From a bacterium UBP6_UBA1209 (GTDB taxonomy: Bacteria; UBP6; UBA1177), in assembly GCA_002309575.1 (NCBI GenBank), contig DBXP01000011.1, positions 1-14,799 of the forward strand: 14,799 nt of DNA. Reading direction: 5' to 3'. Positions within the stretch are counted from its first letter, which is position 1, and every line of letters starts with the position of its first letter. The notes under the pieces were generated by a model. That model saw only the letters and a list, made by a program, of their open reading frames with translations. It had not been told where the DNA came from and did no database searches. Positions 1-7,372 of the stretch are shown one piece after another. Made by a program: the position numbers and the translations under genes.

Positions 1-1295
1 GTGCCTATCGTGATGGCGAGCGTGTGGAGAGCGACTTCATGATCGTAAAGTGCCGTAAGAAGGTTGAGTTTCGCGCTTCTGAGCGATACCGAAGCGTTGA
101 GCAGATCTGTTTCTGTCGTCATTTTTGCTTTGTATTTGTCTTCCTCGATCCTCAGGTTTTCTTCAGCCGATTCAATCTCGCGTTTTGAAATCTCAATAGC
201 GATAGCTTTGATCTCTACATCATTTTCAAGCTGTGTCAGCTGGAGTGAAAGCTGTTTTCGTGTCGCTGCGTTTTCAAGCTGCGTCTGAACCTTTTTATGT
301 TTCAGCTGCTTGATGTCGAAAGCTGTCTTTCCCCAGTCGAAGCCGAAACTCCACGAAAGGGTTCCGCCTATGAAGAGCGTGTCTTCCGGCTGGCTTGAGG
401 TCGCGTCCCAGTTCTTTTTGTAGCCTCCGACGAGAGCCAGAGTCGGGATGAGCGGCTGTACCGCGAGCATTTCTGAATATTTGGAGACGCTTTCACTTTT
501 TTCCATAAGTTTGTATTCAAGGCGGTTGTCAAGCATGATCTTTTCGAGCTTAGAATTATCGGCGGATAGATTTTTTTCCGTTACTTCGGTCGTTTCAAGC
601 TCGAAGGAATTGGCAGGTTTGTTTATGAGGATGCCGATATTCCTTTTAATAAGGTTGGTGTTTCCGGTTACAGTCTGGATCTGCTGTTCAAGTTTTGCCA
701 TCTCGATTTCGATCTTGAGGACAGAACGCTTGTCAACGACACCGGCATCGTAGAAGTTTTTCGCCTGCTCGTAGTATTTCTGAAGCTGTTCCTTGGTTTC
801 GTTAAGGATCTCCATGCTTTCGTTCAGGAGCTGGTAGTTGTAGAAAAGGTTCATCACTTCGAGTCTGAGCTGGTCCTCCGAAAGCTCGCGCTGTATCTTA
901 GCAATGTCTTCGGCTGTCTCTAAGCTTTTGTAACCGTAGGAGACGCTCCAGAGCGGGGTTATCGGCTGAACGACCGTAATCCCCAGAGTTCTGCTTTTGT
1001 CAGGAAAAGGAACAGTGTAACTCTGCCCGGATGCCGGATCGACCCCGGAAACGCCTTCAGGGTCGTATTTCAGCCATTGAATGCCTGCTTCAAGAGTAGC
1101 CGACGGCAGAAATGAAAATATGCTGCCGTTTTTGCCGCTTTTCGCAGCCTCTTCGCTCTCCTGGAGAGCTTTTATCTTCTCACTCTCCTGAAGCGAACGG
1201 TCAATGCACTCCTGAAGAGAGAGAGTCTCGGCTGAAAGCGAAAGAGTAAAGACAATAATTGCAAGTAAAATCAACATGTTGTTTTTGAAACTCAT
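1..1295 (-). CDS. TolC-family outer-membrane efflux protein (3' end cut by window edge)
   Basis: Reading the minus strand from ATG at 1295 gives 431 codons with no stop before the window edge. The start has a strong ribosome site (GGAGG about 5 bases upstream). Residues 1-22 form a signal peptide ending LSLSA before ETLSLQECIDRSL, the usual opening of TolC-family proteins. The rest is long amphipathic helix rich in Glu, Gln, Lys and Leu, with two halves separated near residues 225-330 by short strand-like stretches such as LFIGGTLSWSFGFDWG. The last visible residues (LLNASVSLRSAKLNLLTALYD, then HEVAL) match the typical TolC-family C-terminus, so few residues are likely missing. Such proteins form trimeric outer-membrane channels for type I secretion or RND efflux. 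No partner pump gene is visible, so the substrate is unknown. A second ATG at 1277 lacks a ribosome site. Confidence 0.87.
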   Translation of the reverse strand, partial: MSFKNNMLILLAIIVFTLSLSAETLSLQECIDRSLQESEKIKALQESEEAAKSGKNGSIFSFLPSATLEAGIQWLKYDPEGVSGVDPASGQSYTVPFPDKSRTLGITVVQPITPLWSVSYGYKSLETAEDIAKIQRELSEDQLRLEVMNLFYNYQLLNESMEILNETKEQLQKYYEQAKNFYDAGVVDKRSVLKIEIEMAKLEQQIQTVTGNTNLIKRNIGILINKPANSFELETTEVTEKNLSADNSKLEKIMLDNRLEYKLMEKSESVSKYSEMLAVQPLIPTLALVGGYKKNWDATSSQPEDTLFIGGTLSWSFGFDWGKTAFDIKQLKHKKVQTQLENAATRKQLSLQLTQLENDVEIKAIAIEISKREIESAEENLRIEEDKYKAKMTTETDLLNASVSLRSAKLNLLTALYDHEVALHTLAITIG

Positions 1296-1357
1296 GTTTC
1301 CTCCGTAATATTTTTTTTGTTTTTTGACCAGTTTGTAAAAAAGTAAAAAAACCGAGC

Positions 1358-1386
1358 CTTTTAGTCCAATCATATATGGTTGTCAA
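1358..1386 (-). promoter_or_regulatory. Candidate sigma70 promoter for the TolC-like gene
   Basis: On the minus strand a perfect -35 TTGACA (1381-1386) is followed after 17 bases by TAAAAG (1358-1363), which matches the -10 consensus at four of six positions. It lies about 65 bases upstream of the start at 1295, in the AT-rich gap after the preceding gene. This suggests the TolC-like gene can be transcribed independently of the ribosomal operon. Inferred from consensus only. Confidence 0.5.
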
Positions 1387-1420
1387 CAGTGTTGTGTTAA
1401 AAAAAAATAACTTGTGGTAT

Positions 1421-2158
1421 TCACTTGGTAAAAAATGCGAATCCAGCCTGTTTGCGGTCTCTGGAGACCTCTGTCTCGGGCTCTTTTATAGTTTCCGAAA
1501 ATTTCCAGTTCGATAATAAATATTCGTTTTCAGCGGAAATCTCGAGAGTGGCCTTCGTAAAACCGGAAAGTGATGCGTTAAGCCCGATGTCTCCTGTCAT
1601 GATCACGCTGCTGCCTTTGATTTTGCCTGAACACTGAACCCCGACGGATGGCGAGGATTCGCTGAAGTTGAGCGTGTAACTGCACGGGAACTCGCTTCCG
1701 GCTGCCTTGATTACCCATTTTTTCTGATCGAATAGCTCTGTCTTGGGCATGAAATAGAGAAGCTTCCTGAGGGCGACAGGGTAGAGCGGGTTGAAATCGT
1801 CTATCTTTGTGTCGCCAAGATCTATTTCGGAAGTGTAGGAGCTGCCGCCGATAAACGGTTTCAGCGCCTCGTCGGTCCTGCCGTTCACTGTGCCTTTCAG
1901 AATTATCTTGTCATCGGAAACATTTCGCGATTCCAAAGAGTTATAGCTGTTTTTCAGGGTTATCGACCTGCCGTCCTTATAGTTGATTTTTCCATCTTCG
2001 ATGACCTCTTTTTTTATCTGATCTGCCGTTTGAAAGGAGAAAGAGAGTCTGGAGTCCTGGAAGTCCTGATTGATACAGTAGACGGTGCCGCAGATCGTCA
2101 GGATCAGTATGACTCGAAAAATGCTGTTGCTGCGTACAAATTTTGTCAGTTTCGGCAT
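1421..2158 (-). CDS. Membrane-anchored hypothetical protein, coupled to dnaB
   Basis: A 245-residue protein of unknown function. Residues about 13-31 are a single hydrophobic helix after a basic N-terminus (KLTKFVR), so it is either a signal anchor or an uncleaved signal. The cysteines near it do not form a proper lipobox. The rest is polar and beta-rich, with repeated Gly-containing strands (for example KIKGSSVIMTGDIGLNASL) and two cysteines (EFPCSYTL and GVQCSG) that could pair if the domain is extracytoplasmic. The strand pattern and the FMP...W motif loosely recall DUF6263-type surface proteins, but I would not name it on that. The ATG lies only 3 bases past the dnaB stop, with AGGA inside the dnaB end, so translation is probably coupled and the gene belongs to the rpsF-dnaB operon. 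Confidence 0.75.
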   Translation of the reverse strand: MPKLTKFVRSNSIFRVILILTICGTVYCINQDFQDSRLSFSFQTADQIKKEVIEDGKINYKDGRSITLKNSYNSLESRNVSDDKIILKGTVNGRTDEALKPFIGGSSYTSEIDLGDTKIDDFNPLYPVALRKLLYFMPKTELFDQKKWVIKAAGSEFPCSYTLNFSESSPSVGVQCSGKIKGSSVIMTGDIGLNASLSGFTKATLEISAENEYLLSNWKFSETIKEPETEVSRDRKQAGFAFFTK

Positions 2159-2161
2159 AAG

Positions 2162-3538
2162 TTAGTCCTGTTCGCTCGGATCTATCGGCGAGAACCTGGT
2201 GTATCTCGGGACGAACCTGAGCTTGACGACGCCGGTTTGACCGTGTCTGTTCTTCTGGACCCAGATCTCTGCTTCGTTTTTGCGTTCTTCGACCGGCTTG
2301 TAGAAATCCGGACGGTGGATGAACATGACCATATCGGCATCCTGCTCGATCGAACCTGAATCCTTGAGGTCGCTCAGAAGCGGGACCGTGTTTTTTGAAG
2401 CACGCTCCTCGATACGTCTGTTGAGCTGAGCCAGAGCGATGATCGGGATCCCGAGGTCCTTTGCAAAAAGCTTGATGTTTTTGGAAACATACTCGACCTG
2501 ACGGACCCGGTCTTCCTTGAAAAGGGTCGTCGAGATCAGCTGGAGGTAGTCGATAAATATACAGTCGAGACGGTTGGGAGTCGTCCTTTTGGTGTTCGTT
2601 TTCTTTCTCAGCGTGTCGTCAAGCTTCTTGGCCTTTGAACGGATATCGGCGATCGTGAGATAGGAGCTCTCGTCGAAGTAGATCGGAAGCTCGCAGATCG
2701 ATGCCCCGATGTTGACGAGCCTTGTCTTTTCGTCACTTTCAAGCGAGCCGTTGAGGATGTGGTTCGAGTCGATGCTGCACTCGATCGAAATCAGTTTTTT
2801 GACAAGCTGGCTTGACGGCATCTCGAGCGAGAAGAAGAGGACGTTGAGACCGCTCTTCGCTATTTCGAGCGCCATGTTCATAGCAAGACTCGTCTTTCCC
2901 ATCGAGGGACGGCCTGCAAGGATGACCATGTCGCCGGGTTTCAGACCGCTGCTGAGTTTGTCGAGCTGGTCGTATCCGGACGAGATACCGGTGATCCCGC
3001 CCTTCGCCTTCATGATCTGCTCCAGCTCTTTCTGGGCAAGTTCTGAAAGCGGCTTGACATCCTTGACCTGGCGTTTGTTGCTCAGGTCGATGAGCTTTGT
3101 CGTTGCATGGTCGACGATGTCGTCGAAGGAATCCTTCTGACTGTAGCTCGCGTCTGCGATCTCTCCGCAGATGCTGATCATTTGGCGCAAGAGGGACTTT
3201 TCGATGATCGTGTCGCAGTACTCCTGAAGTGATTCGTAACTTATGACAGGAGCCTTGTTCGCAAGTTCGAAAACGTATGATTCTTCCAGCTCGGAGGGTG
3301 TCTGACGGATCTTGTCGATGACAGTCAGGATATCAGGCATACGTTTCTCTTCGTAGATATCGCAGATAGTTTTGAAGATAAGCGAATGTCTGGGATCGTA
3401 AAAATCCTTTTCGGAAAGACCCGTGCCTTCGACGGCTTCGGGGTAAAGCTGACCGTTGTTCAGAAGGCAGCCGAGAAGTGCCGCCTCGATATCAAGATTC
3501 TGCGGGGTGACTTTGCCCCCATTGGGGATTGTTTCCAT
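2162..3538 (-). CDS. dnaB: Replicative DNA helicase DnaB
   Basis: A 458-residue hexameric helicase that unwinds the replication fork 5' to 3'. The N-terminal domain (about 12-115, PQNLDIEAALLGCLL) is the DnaB N-domain that binds primase. The C-terminal RecA-like domain shows Walker A GRPSMGKTS (209-217), the SLEM motif (237-240), Walker B CIFIDYLQL (326-334), ALAQLNRRIEER (368-379) and the conserved end of the fold (AEIWVQKNRHGQTG). Length is normal for the family. A small basic insertion sits near 307-324, before Walker B. It follows rplI by 21 bases, the classical rplI-dnaB arrangement. The ribosome site is weak (GGCGGGG), so translation may lean on coupling with rplI. No intein is present. 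Confidence 0.97.
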   Translation of the reverse strand: METIPNGGKVTPQNLDIEAALLGCLLNNGQLYPEAVEGTGLSEKDFYDPRHSLIFKTICDIYEEKRMPDILTVIDKIRQTPSELEESYVFELANKAPVISYESLQEYCDTIIEKSLLRQMISICGEIADASYSQKDSFDDIVDHATTKLIDLSNKRQVKDVKPLSELAQKELEQIMKAKGGITGISSGYDQLDKLSSGLKPGDMVILAGRPSMGKTSLAMNMALEIAKSGLNVLFFSLEMPSSQLVKKLISIECSIDSNHILNGSLESDEKTRLVNIGASICELPIYFDESSYLTIADIRSKAKKLDDTLRKKTNTKRTTPNRLDCIFIDYLQLISTTLFKEDRVRQVEYVSKNIKLFAKDLGIPIIALAQLNRRIEERASKNTVPLLSDLKDSGSIEQDADMVMFIHRPDFYKPVEERKNEAEIWVQKNRHGQTGVVKLRFVPRYTRFSPIDPSEQD

Positions 3539-3559
3539 CTGTCGCCCCGCCGTAAGAAA

Positions 3560-4093
3560 TTATGCTTCAGCCGGTGTTTCTTCAGCAGGAGCCTCTGTCT
3601 CAGCCGGTGCTTCAACAGGTTTTGTCTCTGCGCCGACTATCTCGTTGCTGTCTTCGGATACGACCCAAAGTTTGAAGGTCCCGTGAACCTCTCTGAAAAG
3701 TTTGACTTCGACGTCATAGATGCCGCTCTTTTTGATGTTGCCGTCAAGAATGATGTCCTTGTGGTCGATTTCAATGCCCTTCTCTTTGAGTGCATCGCCG
3801 ATCTCTCTGCCGGTAACGCTTCCGAAAAGTTTGCCCTCTTCGCCGACCTTCTTAGCGATCCTGACTTCGCATTCAGCAAGCTTCTGAGCCATCTCGTTCG
3901 CCTTTGCAAGCTCGATGTTGACCTGCTTTTCGATAAGCCTCTTGTTGAACTCAAGCTGTTTTACGCTCTTTTCGTCTGCTACAAGCGCAAAGCCTCTGGG
4001 AATGAGATAGTTGCGTGCATAGCCGTCCTTTACTTTAAGGATGGTTCCTGCCTTTCCGAGTTTTTCGACGTCTTTCATAAGTATGATTTTCAT
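3560..4093 (-). CDS. rplI: 50S ribosomal protein bL9 with acidic Ala/Pro/Glu tail
   Basis: A 177-residue bL9, the elongated two-domain protein that binds 23S rRNA at the base of the L1 stalk. The N-terminal signature is intact (MKIILMKDVEKLGKAG, then VKDGYARNYLIPRG at about 21-34), followed by the long connecting helix and a C-terminal domain ending near residue 146 (HGTFKLWVV). Usual bL9 is about 150 residues. Here about 30 more form a low-complexity tail of Pro-Ala-Glu units (residues about 158-177) with no recognised fold. The start has a strong AGGAGG site that overlaps the rpsR stop region, and the gap to rpsR is 9 bases. Confidence 0.96.
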   Translation of the reverse strand: MKIILMKDVEKLGKAGTILKVKDGYARNYLIPRGFALVADEKSVKQLEFNKRLIEKQVNIELAKANEMAQKLAECEVRIAKKVGEEGKLFGSVTGREIGDALKEKGIEIDHKDIILDGNIKKSGIYDVEVKLFREVHGTFKLWVVSEDSNEIVGAETKPVEAPAETEAPAEETPAEA

Positions 4094-4102
4094 GCTGCCC
4101 TC

Positions 4103-4330
4103 CTATTTTCCTGTAACAGTGTAGGGAAGAAGCGCGATAGCTCTTGCTCTTTTGATCTCTCTCGAAAGCTCTCTCTGGTGCTTTGCGCAGATACCGCTGA
4201 TTCTTCTCGGGATGATTTTGCCTCTCTCTGTGATGAAGTTGAGGAGAAGGTCAACATTTTTATAGTCGGGCGCCATGTCTGTGTGAAGGCAGAAACGGCA
4301 AACTTTTCTTTTTTTGTTGTATGATGTCAT
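4103..4330 (-). CDS. rpsR: 30S ribosomal protein bS18 (zinc-ligand form)
   Basis: A 75-residue bS18 that pairs with bS6 on the 30S platform. It shows the family core LLLNFITERGKIIPRRISG and KHQRELSREIKRARAIALLPY. It keeps the four-ligand pattern CRFC (residues 11-14) plus CAKH (about 48-51), so it is the metal-binding (C+) form; the pattern is seen, zinc binding is inferred. The start at 4330 has GGGAG upstream. It lies 18 bases after rpsF, with no ssb gene between, unlike many proteobacteria and Firmicutes. Confidence 0.96.
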   Translation of the reverse strand: MTSYNKKRKVCRFCLHTDMAPDYKNVDLLLNFITERGKIIPRRISGICAKHQRELSREIKRARAIALLPYTVTGK

Positions 4331-4348
4331 TTTTAACTCCCTTAACGA

Positions 4349-4840
4349 TTAAAGTTCTACGTTTTCTTCTTCTTCGGGTGTGCCGAGAGACTTCTGAAGC
4401 TCTTCGTTGTATCTCTTGGTATCCTCGATCCCTCTTCCTTCGTCCTCGGCAGGATTCATGCCGTTTTCGGAATTTTCGTGTCTTTCGGACTTGTCAAAAA
4501 GAGACTCGATCCCCTTTGCCGAAGCAAGAAGCGCGTCGATGTTCTCCTCTTTGTCGACCTTGATCGACATGAACTTAAGGACATTTTCCCAGATGTTGAA
4601 GTTTCTCTCGATCTCTTCAACCATTTTTCCGTCGCCGATTACGTCGAAAAGAAGATAGTAGCCTTTGAGGTTCTTCTTGATTTCATAGGCAAGTTTTCTT
4701 TCGCCCCATGACTGGAGTGTCAAAACCGTACCTTCGTACTGTTTGATGATTTCGTCTACGCGTTCCGCGAACTGTTTGATCGTCTCAGGACTGCCTTCCG
4801 GTCTGAGGATGGCAGTAATTTCATAATGTGATCTCTTCAT
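4349..4840 (-). CDS. rpsF: 30S ribosomal protein bS6 with long acidic C-terminal extension
   Basis: A 163-residue bS6, first gene of the operon. Residues 1-96 carry the ferredoxin-like fold (HYEITAILRPEG at the start, WGERKLAYEIKKNLKGYYLL at 45-64, ENVLKFMSIKVDK at 85-97). Residues 97-163 form a charged, probably disordered tail ending in a run of Glu (PEEEENVEL). E. coli bS6 has a shorter, post-translationally glutamylated acidic tail of similar character. The start has a consensus AGGAGG site. A promoter and a short leader precede it. Confidence 0.96.
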   Translation of the reverse strand: MKRSHYEITAILRPEGSPETIKQFAERVDEIIKQYEGTVLTLQSWGERKLAYEIKKNLKGYYLLFDVIGDGKMVEEIERNFNIWENVLKFMSIKVDKEENIDALLASAKGIESLFDKSERHENSENGMNPAEDEGRGIEDTKRYNEELQKSLGTPEEEENVEL

Positions 4841-4878
4841 TTTTCCTCCTTACGGGTATAAAGTCCAAACTAATGTTG

Positions 4879-4905
4879 TTGAACAAGGAGCTTTCCAATG
4901 TTCAA
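4879..4905 (-). promoter_or_regulatory. Leader stem-loop of the rpsF operon
   Basis: Between the promoter and the rpsF start, TTGAACA and TGTTCAA (4879-4885 and 4899-4905) form a 7-bp stem. Inside it a second short stem GGA/TCC can form over an internal loop. In many bacteria the bS6:bS18 complex binds an rpsF leader hairpin to repress the operon, so this is a candidate regulatory structure. I do not see the CCG-containing loop described for the known motif, so the assignment is tentative. Confidence 0.35.
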
Positions 4906-4922
4906 AAAACAAAAAACGCAAT

Positions 4923-4950
4923 ATTATAGTTAAAAAAATCTGATTTTCAA
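4923..4950 (-). promoter_or_regulatory. Sigma70 promoter of the rpsF-rpsR-rplI-dnaB operon
   Basis: Minus strand: -35 TTGAAA (4945-4950), 16-base spacer, perfect -10 TATAAT (4923-4928). Transcription would begin near 4916, giving a leader of about 75 bases before rpsF. It lies just beyond the arcC stop, and no convincing intrinsic terminator is seen between arcC and this promoter, so some read-through from arcC is possible. Confidence 0.75.
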
Positions 4951-4965
4951 GTTTTTTGGTTCCGG

Positions 4966-5907
4966 CTACTGGACGATCCTCGTTCCTGTTTTGCCGGCGA
5001 TCGCCTCCGAAAGCTTGTCTTCGGAGGTTATCAGGACGACCTTTTTCGGGTCATCCTTGACAAAGTCGACAGCGGCTCTGATTTTCGGACCCATGCTCCC
5101 GGCAGGGAACTCGCCCTGAAGGAGATAGTGCTCCGCCTCCCTGGAGGTGAGCTTGTCAAGCCATGTCGGATTGTCTGATTTGAAATTTATGGCAACTTTC
5201 TCGACAGCTGTCAGAATGATCACCATGTCGGCTTCGATCGTCTGCGCGATCATGACACTTGCGAGATCCTTGTCGATAACGGCGTCGATCCCCTGGTATC
5301 CGGTTTTGCCGCTCTGACGGTAGACCGGGATCCCGCCGCCGCCGCCTGTGATGACAGTAAAGCCGGCGCTCAGCAGAGTATTGAGAGCTTCCGGATTTAC
5401 GACTCTGAGCGGCATCGGAGAGGGAACGACACGCCTGAAACCGCGTCCGCTGTCCTCGACCATCTTCCAGTTATCGTTTTTCATCTTTGCCAGAGCCTTC
5501 TGCTGCGTGTAGAAGGGACCTATCGGCTTTGTCGGCTTTTTGAATGCGGAATCCTGCGGGTTGACCTCGATCTGCGTTACGAGTGTCGCGACGTTCGGCC
5601 TTTCGCCTGCCTGGTTGAGACGGTTCATGAGACCCTGCTCGATCATGTAGCCCATACTGCCCTGAGTGTCGGCGACGCAGAGTACGAGCGGATCCGGATG
5701 GATCTCAGTGTCCGCCATTTCGTTCCTGATGAGCCTTGCACCTACCTGCGGACCGTTTCCGTGGGTGATCACGACCTGATTGCCCTCTTTGATAAGATCA
5801 ACGATGCCGCTCATCGAGGCGCTGATGTTTTTCTGCTGTTCTTCAATCGTTCCCTTGTCGCCGGGTTTAATCAAAGCGTTTCCGCCCAGCGCGATCACAA
5901 TTCTCAT
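4966..5907 (-). CDS. arcC: Carbamate kinase
   Basis: A 313-residue amino-acid-kinase-fold enzyme that interconverts carbamoyl phosphate + ADP and carbamate + ATP. Family motifs are complete: ALGGNAL (6-12), HGNGPQVG (49-56), ITGGGGGIPV (186-195), VIDKDLAS (210-217) and GSMGPKIRAA (270-279). Length is typical. The start has a GAGGAG site immediately after a terminator U-run. No ornithine carbamoyltransferase or arginine deiminase lies in the window. The upstream partner is instead a COG2403-type P-loop protein, so a standard arginine deiminase pathway role cannot be assumed. The enzyme could serve purine, urea or allantoin breakdown, or carbamoyl phosphate balance. Confidence 0.95.
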   Translation of the reverse strand: MRIVIALGGNALIKPGDKGTIEEQQKNISASMSGIVDLIKEGNQVVITHGNGPQVGARLIRNEMADTEIHPDPLVLCVADTQGSMGYMIEQGLMNRLNQAGERPNVATLVTQIEVNPQDSAFKKPTKPIGPFYTQQKALAKMKNDNWKMVEDSGRGFRRVVPSPMPLRVVNPEALNTLLSAGFTVITGGGGGIPVYRQSGKTGYQGIDAVIDKDLASVMIAQTIEADMVIILTAVEKVAINFKSDNPTWLDKLTSREAEHYLLQGEFPAGSMGPKIRAAVDFVKDDPKKVVLITSEDKLSEAIAGKTGTRIVQ

Positions 5908-5918
5908 AGTTTCTCCTC

Positions 5919-5952
5919 AAAAAAAGAAAAAGGGGACGGTTAGGTCCCCTTT
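5919..5952 (-). terminator. Intrinsic terminator or attenuator between the P-loop gene and arcC
   Basis: Minus strand: a perfect 9-bp stem AAAGGGGAC / GTCCCCTTT (arms 5944-5952 and 5929-5937) with a 6-base loop, followed by TTCTTTTTTT. The arcC ribosome site begins directly after the U-run. Since both genes read leftward and no promoter is obvious between them, it probably lets only part of the P-loop gene transcripts continue into arcC. Confidence 0.85.
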
Positions 5953-5974
5953 GAAAACAGTTTACTGGTAAAGC

Positions 5975-7339
5975 TTACTTTTTGCAGCAGCAGCATTTTC
6001 CGCCGAAAAGTTTGTCAACAATAACTTTCTTGAGCATTTCTGCACCGTCTCCTCTCGGAGCGAGTTCGTAGCCGACTCTTACGATCGGTTTGTTGACTTT
6101 TACGACTCTGCCGAGGTCGATCGGTGTACCGCTGAGAACGAGGTCAGCGTCGATTGCGTTGATCGTGGTCTCAAGATCTCTCATCTGCTCTTCGCCGTAT
6201 CCCATAGCCGGAAGGATGCCTTCGCCGATGTTCGGGTACTTCTTGTAGGTGAAAGCGATTTTGCCGACAGCTGCCGGTCTCGGATCAACCATTTCCTTAA
6301 CGCCGAATCTCTTTGCAGCAACGCTTGCAGCACCGATCTTCATGCCGCCGTGGGTAAGTGTCGGGCCGTCTTCGACAACGAGGACTCTCTTTCCTTTGAT
6401 GTCTTCTTCAACGGTAAGTTCGGAATCAGCTTCGATAACGACTGCGTTCGGAGCAAGTCTCTTGCAGTTCTCTTTAACTGTTGCGATGTCTTCCGGTTTT
6501 GCGCTGTCCATCTTGTTGATGACGATGACATCAGCCATACGAACATTGACTTCGCCCGGATAGTAAAGGCACTCGTGACCTGGTCTGAGAGGATCGACAA
6601 CAACGATCTTAAGGTCTGACTCATAGAACGGGAAGTCGTTGTTTCCGCCGTCCCAGAGGATGACATCGGGCTCGCCGTCGATATCTTTTTCAGCCTTGCG
6701 GAGAATAGCTTCATAGTCAACACCGGCATAAATTACGTTGCCTGCAGCAATGTGCGGCTCGTACTCTTCCATCTCCTCGATGGTGCAGTTGTTAGCCTTG
6801 AGGTCTTCGATCTTAGCGAAGCGCTGAACTGCCTGTTTGTTGAGGTCGGGATCGTAAGGCATCGGGTGACGTACTGCAACGACCTTTTTGCCCATTTTCT
6901 TGAAAATATCATAGATGAATCTTGTTGTCTGGCTTTTGCCGCAGCCGGTTCTTACTGCGCAGATCGAGATGATCGGTTTGCATGATTTGATCTTCGTCTT
7001 GTCATAGCCCATAAGGACGAAATCAGCGCCGAGCGAGTTTACGAGAGCGCCCTTGTTCATAACGATCGGGTAATAGATATCGCTGTAAGCGAATACGCAT
7101 ATTTCAACACCGAGTTCCTTTACAAGTCTCGGAAGTTCGGTCTCGTCATAAATCGGAATACCGTTCGGATAAAGGTCTTCGCCTGCGAGCTCTTTCGGAT
7201 AAACTCTTCCGTCAATGTCAGGAATCTGGGTTGCGGTGAAAGCAACTACTTCGTACTCTTTGTTGTGTCTGAAATAGGTGTTGAAATTGTGGAAATCTCT
7301 ACCGGCAGCACCCATGATGAGAACTTTCTTTCTGGTCAT
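5975..7339 (-). CDS. P-loop GTPase-like protein related to cyclic 2,3-diphosphoglycerate synthetase (COG2403 type)
   Basis: A 454-residue soluble protein. I chose ATG at 7339, which has GGAGG five to six bases upstream; a TTG four codons earlier overlaps that ribosome site. Residues 1-115 form a Rossmann-like N-domain (KKVLIMGAAGRDFHNFN). The central part has a P-loop (AVRTGCGKSQTT, 128-139), a WDGGNNDFPF segment (229-238) and NKMD (275-278), which resembles the guanine-specificity motif. The overall pattern matches the archaeal cyclic 2,3-DPG synthetase family, whose bacterial members are of uncertain function. The C-terminus ends GGKCCCCKK, four consecutive Cys. The gene sits upstream of arcC, so a link to carbamoyl phosphate or phosphorylated intermediates is plausible but inferred. 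Confidence 0.85.
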   Translation of the reverse strand: MTRKKVLIMGAAGRDFHNFNTYFRHNKEYEVVAFTATQIPDIDGRVYPKELAGEDLYPNGIPIYDETELPRLVKELGVEICVFAYSDIYYPIVMNKGALVNSLGADFVLMGYDKTKIKSCKPIISICAVRTGCGKSQTTRFIYDIFKKMGKKVVAVRHPMPYDPDLNKQAVQRFAKIEDLKANNCTIEEMEEYEPHIAAGNVIYAGVDYEAILRKAEKDIDGEPDVILWDGGNNDFPFYESDLKIVVVDPLRPGHECLYYPGEVNVRMADVIVINKMDSAKPEDIATVKENCKRLAPNAVVIEADSELTVEEDIKGKRVLVVEDGPTLTHGGMKIGAASVAAKRFGVKEMVDPRPAAVGKIAFTYKKYPNIGEGILPAMGYGEEQMRDLETTINAIDADLVLSGTPIDLGRVVKVNKPIVRVGYELAPRGDGAEMLKKVIVDKLFGGKCCCCKK

Positions 7340-7372
7340 TTGATCCTCCAAATGTTTAAGTTGTTAAAACAT

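Noticed and set aside
1201..1386. 61-codon minus-strand frame overlapping the start of the TolC-like gene
   Set aside because: It is out of frame with the signal peptide of the TolC-like protein and runs into its promoter; no domain or ribosome site.
3386..4324. Long plus-strand open frame (312 codons) opposite dnaB, rplI and rpsR
   Set aside because: It spans three conserved genes on the other strand, has no ribosome site and no recognisable domain; it is an antisense shadow.
4841..4965. Possible ssb gene or small RNA near the rpsF promoter
   Set aside because: The gap is only 125 bases, contains a promoter and leader, and no coding frame with a ribosome site other than rpsF.
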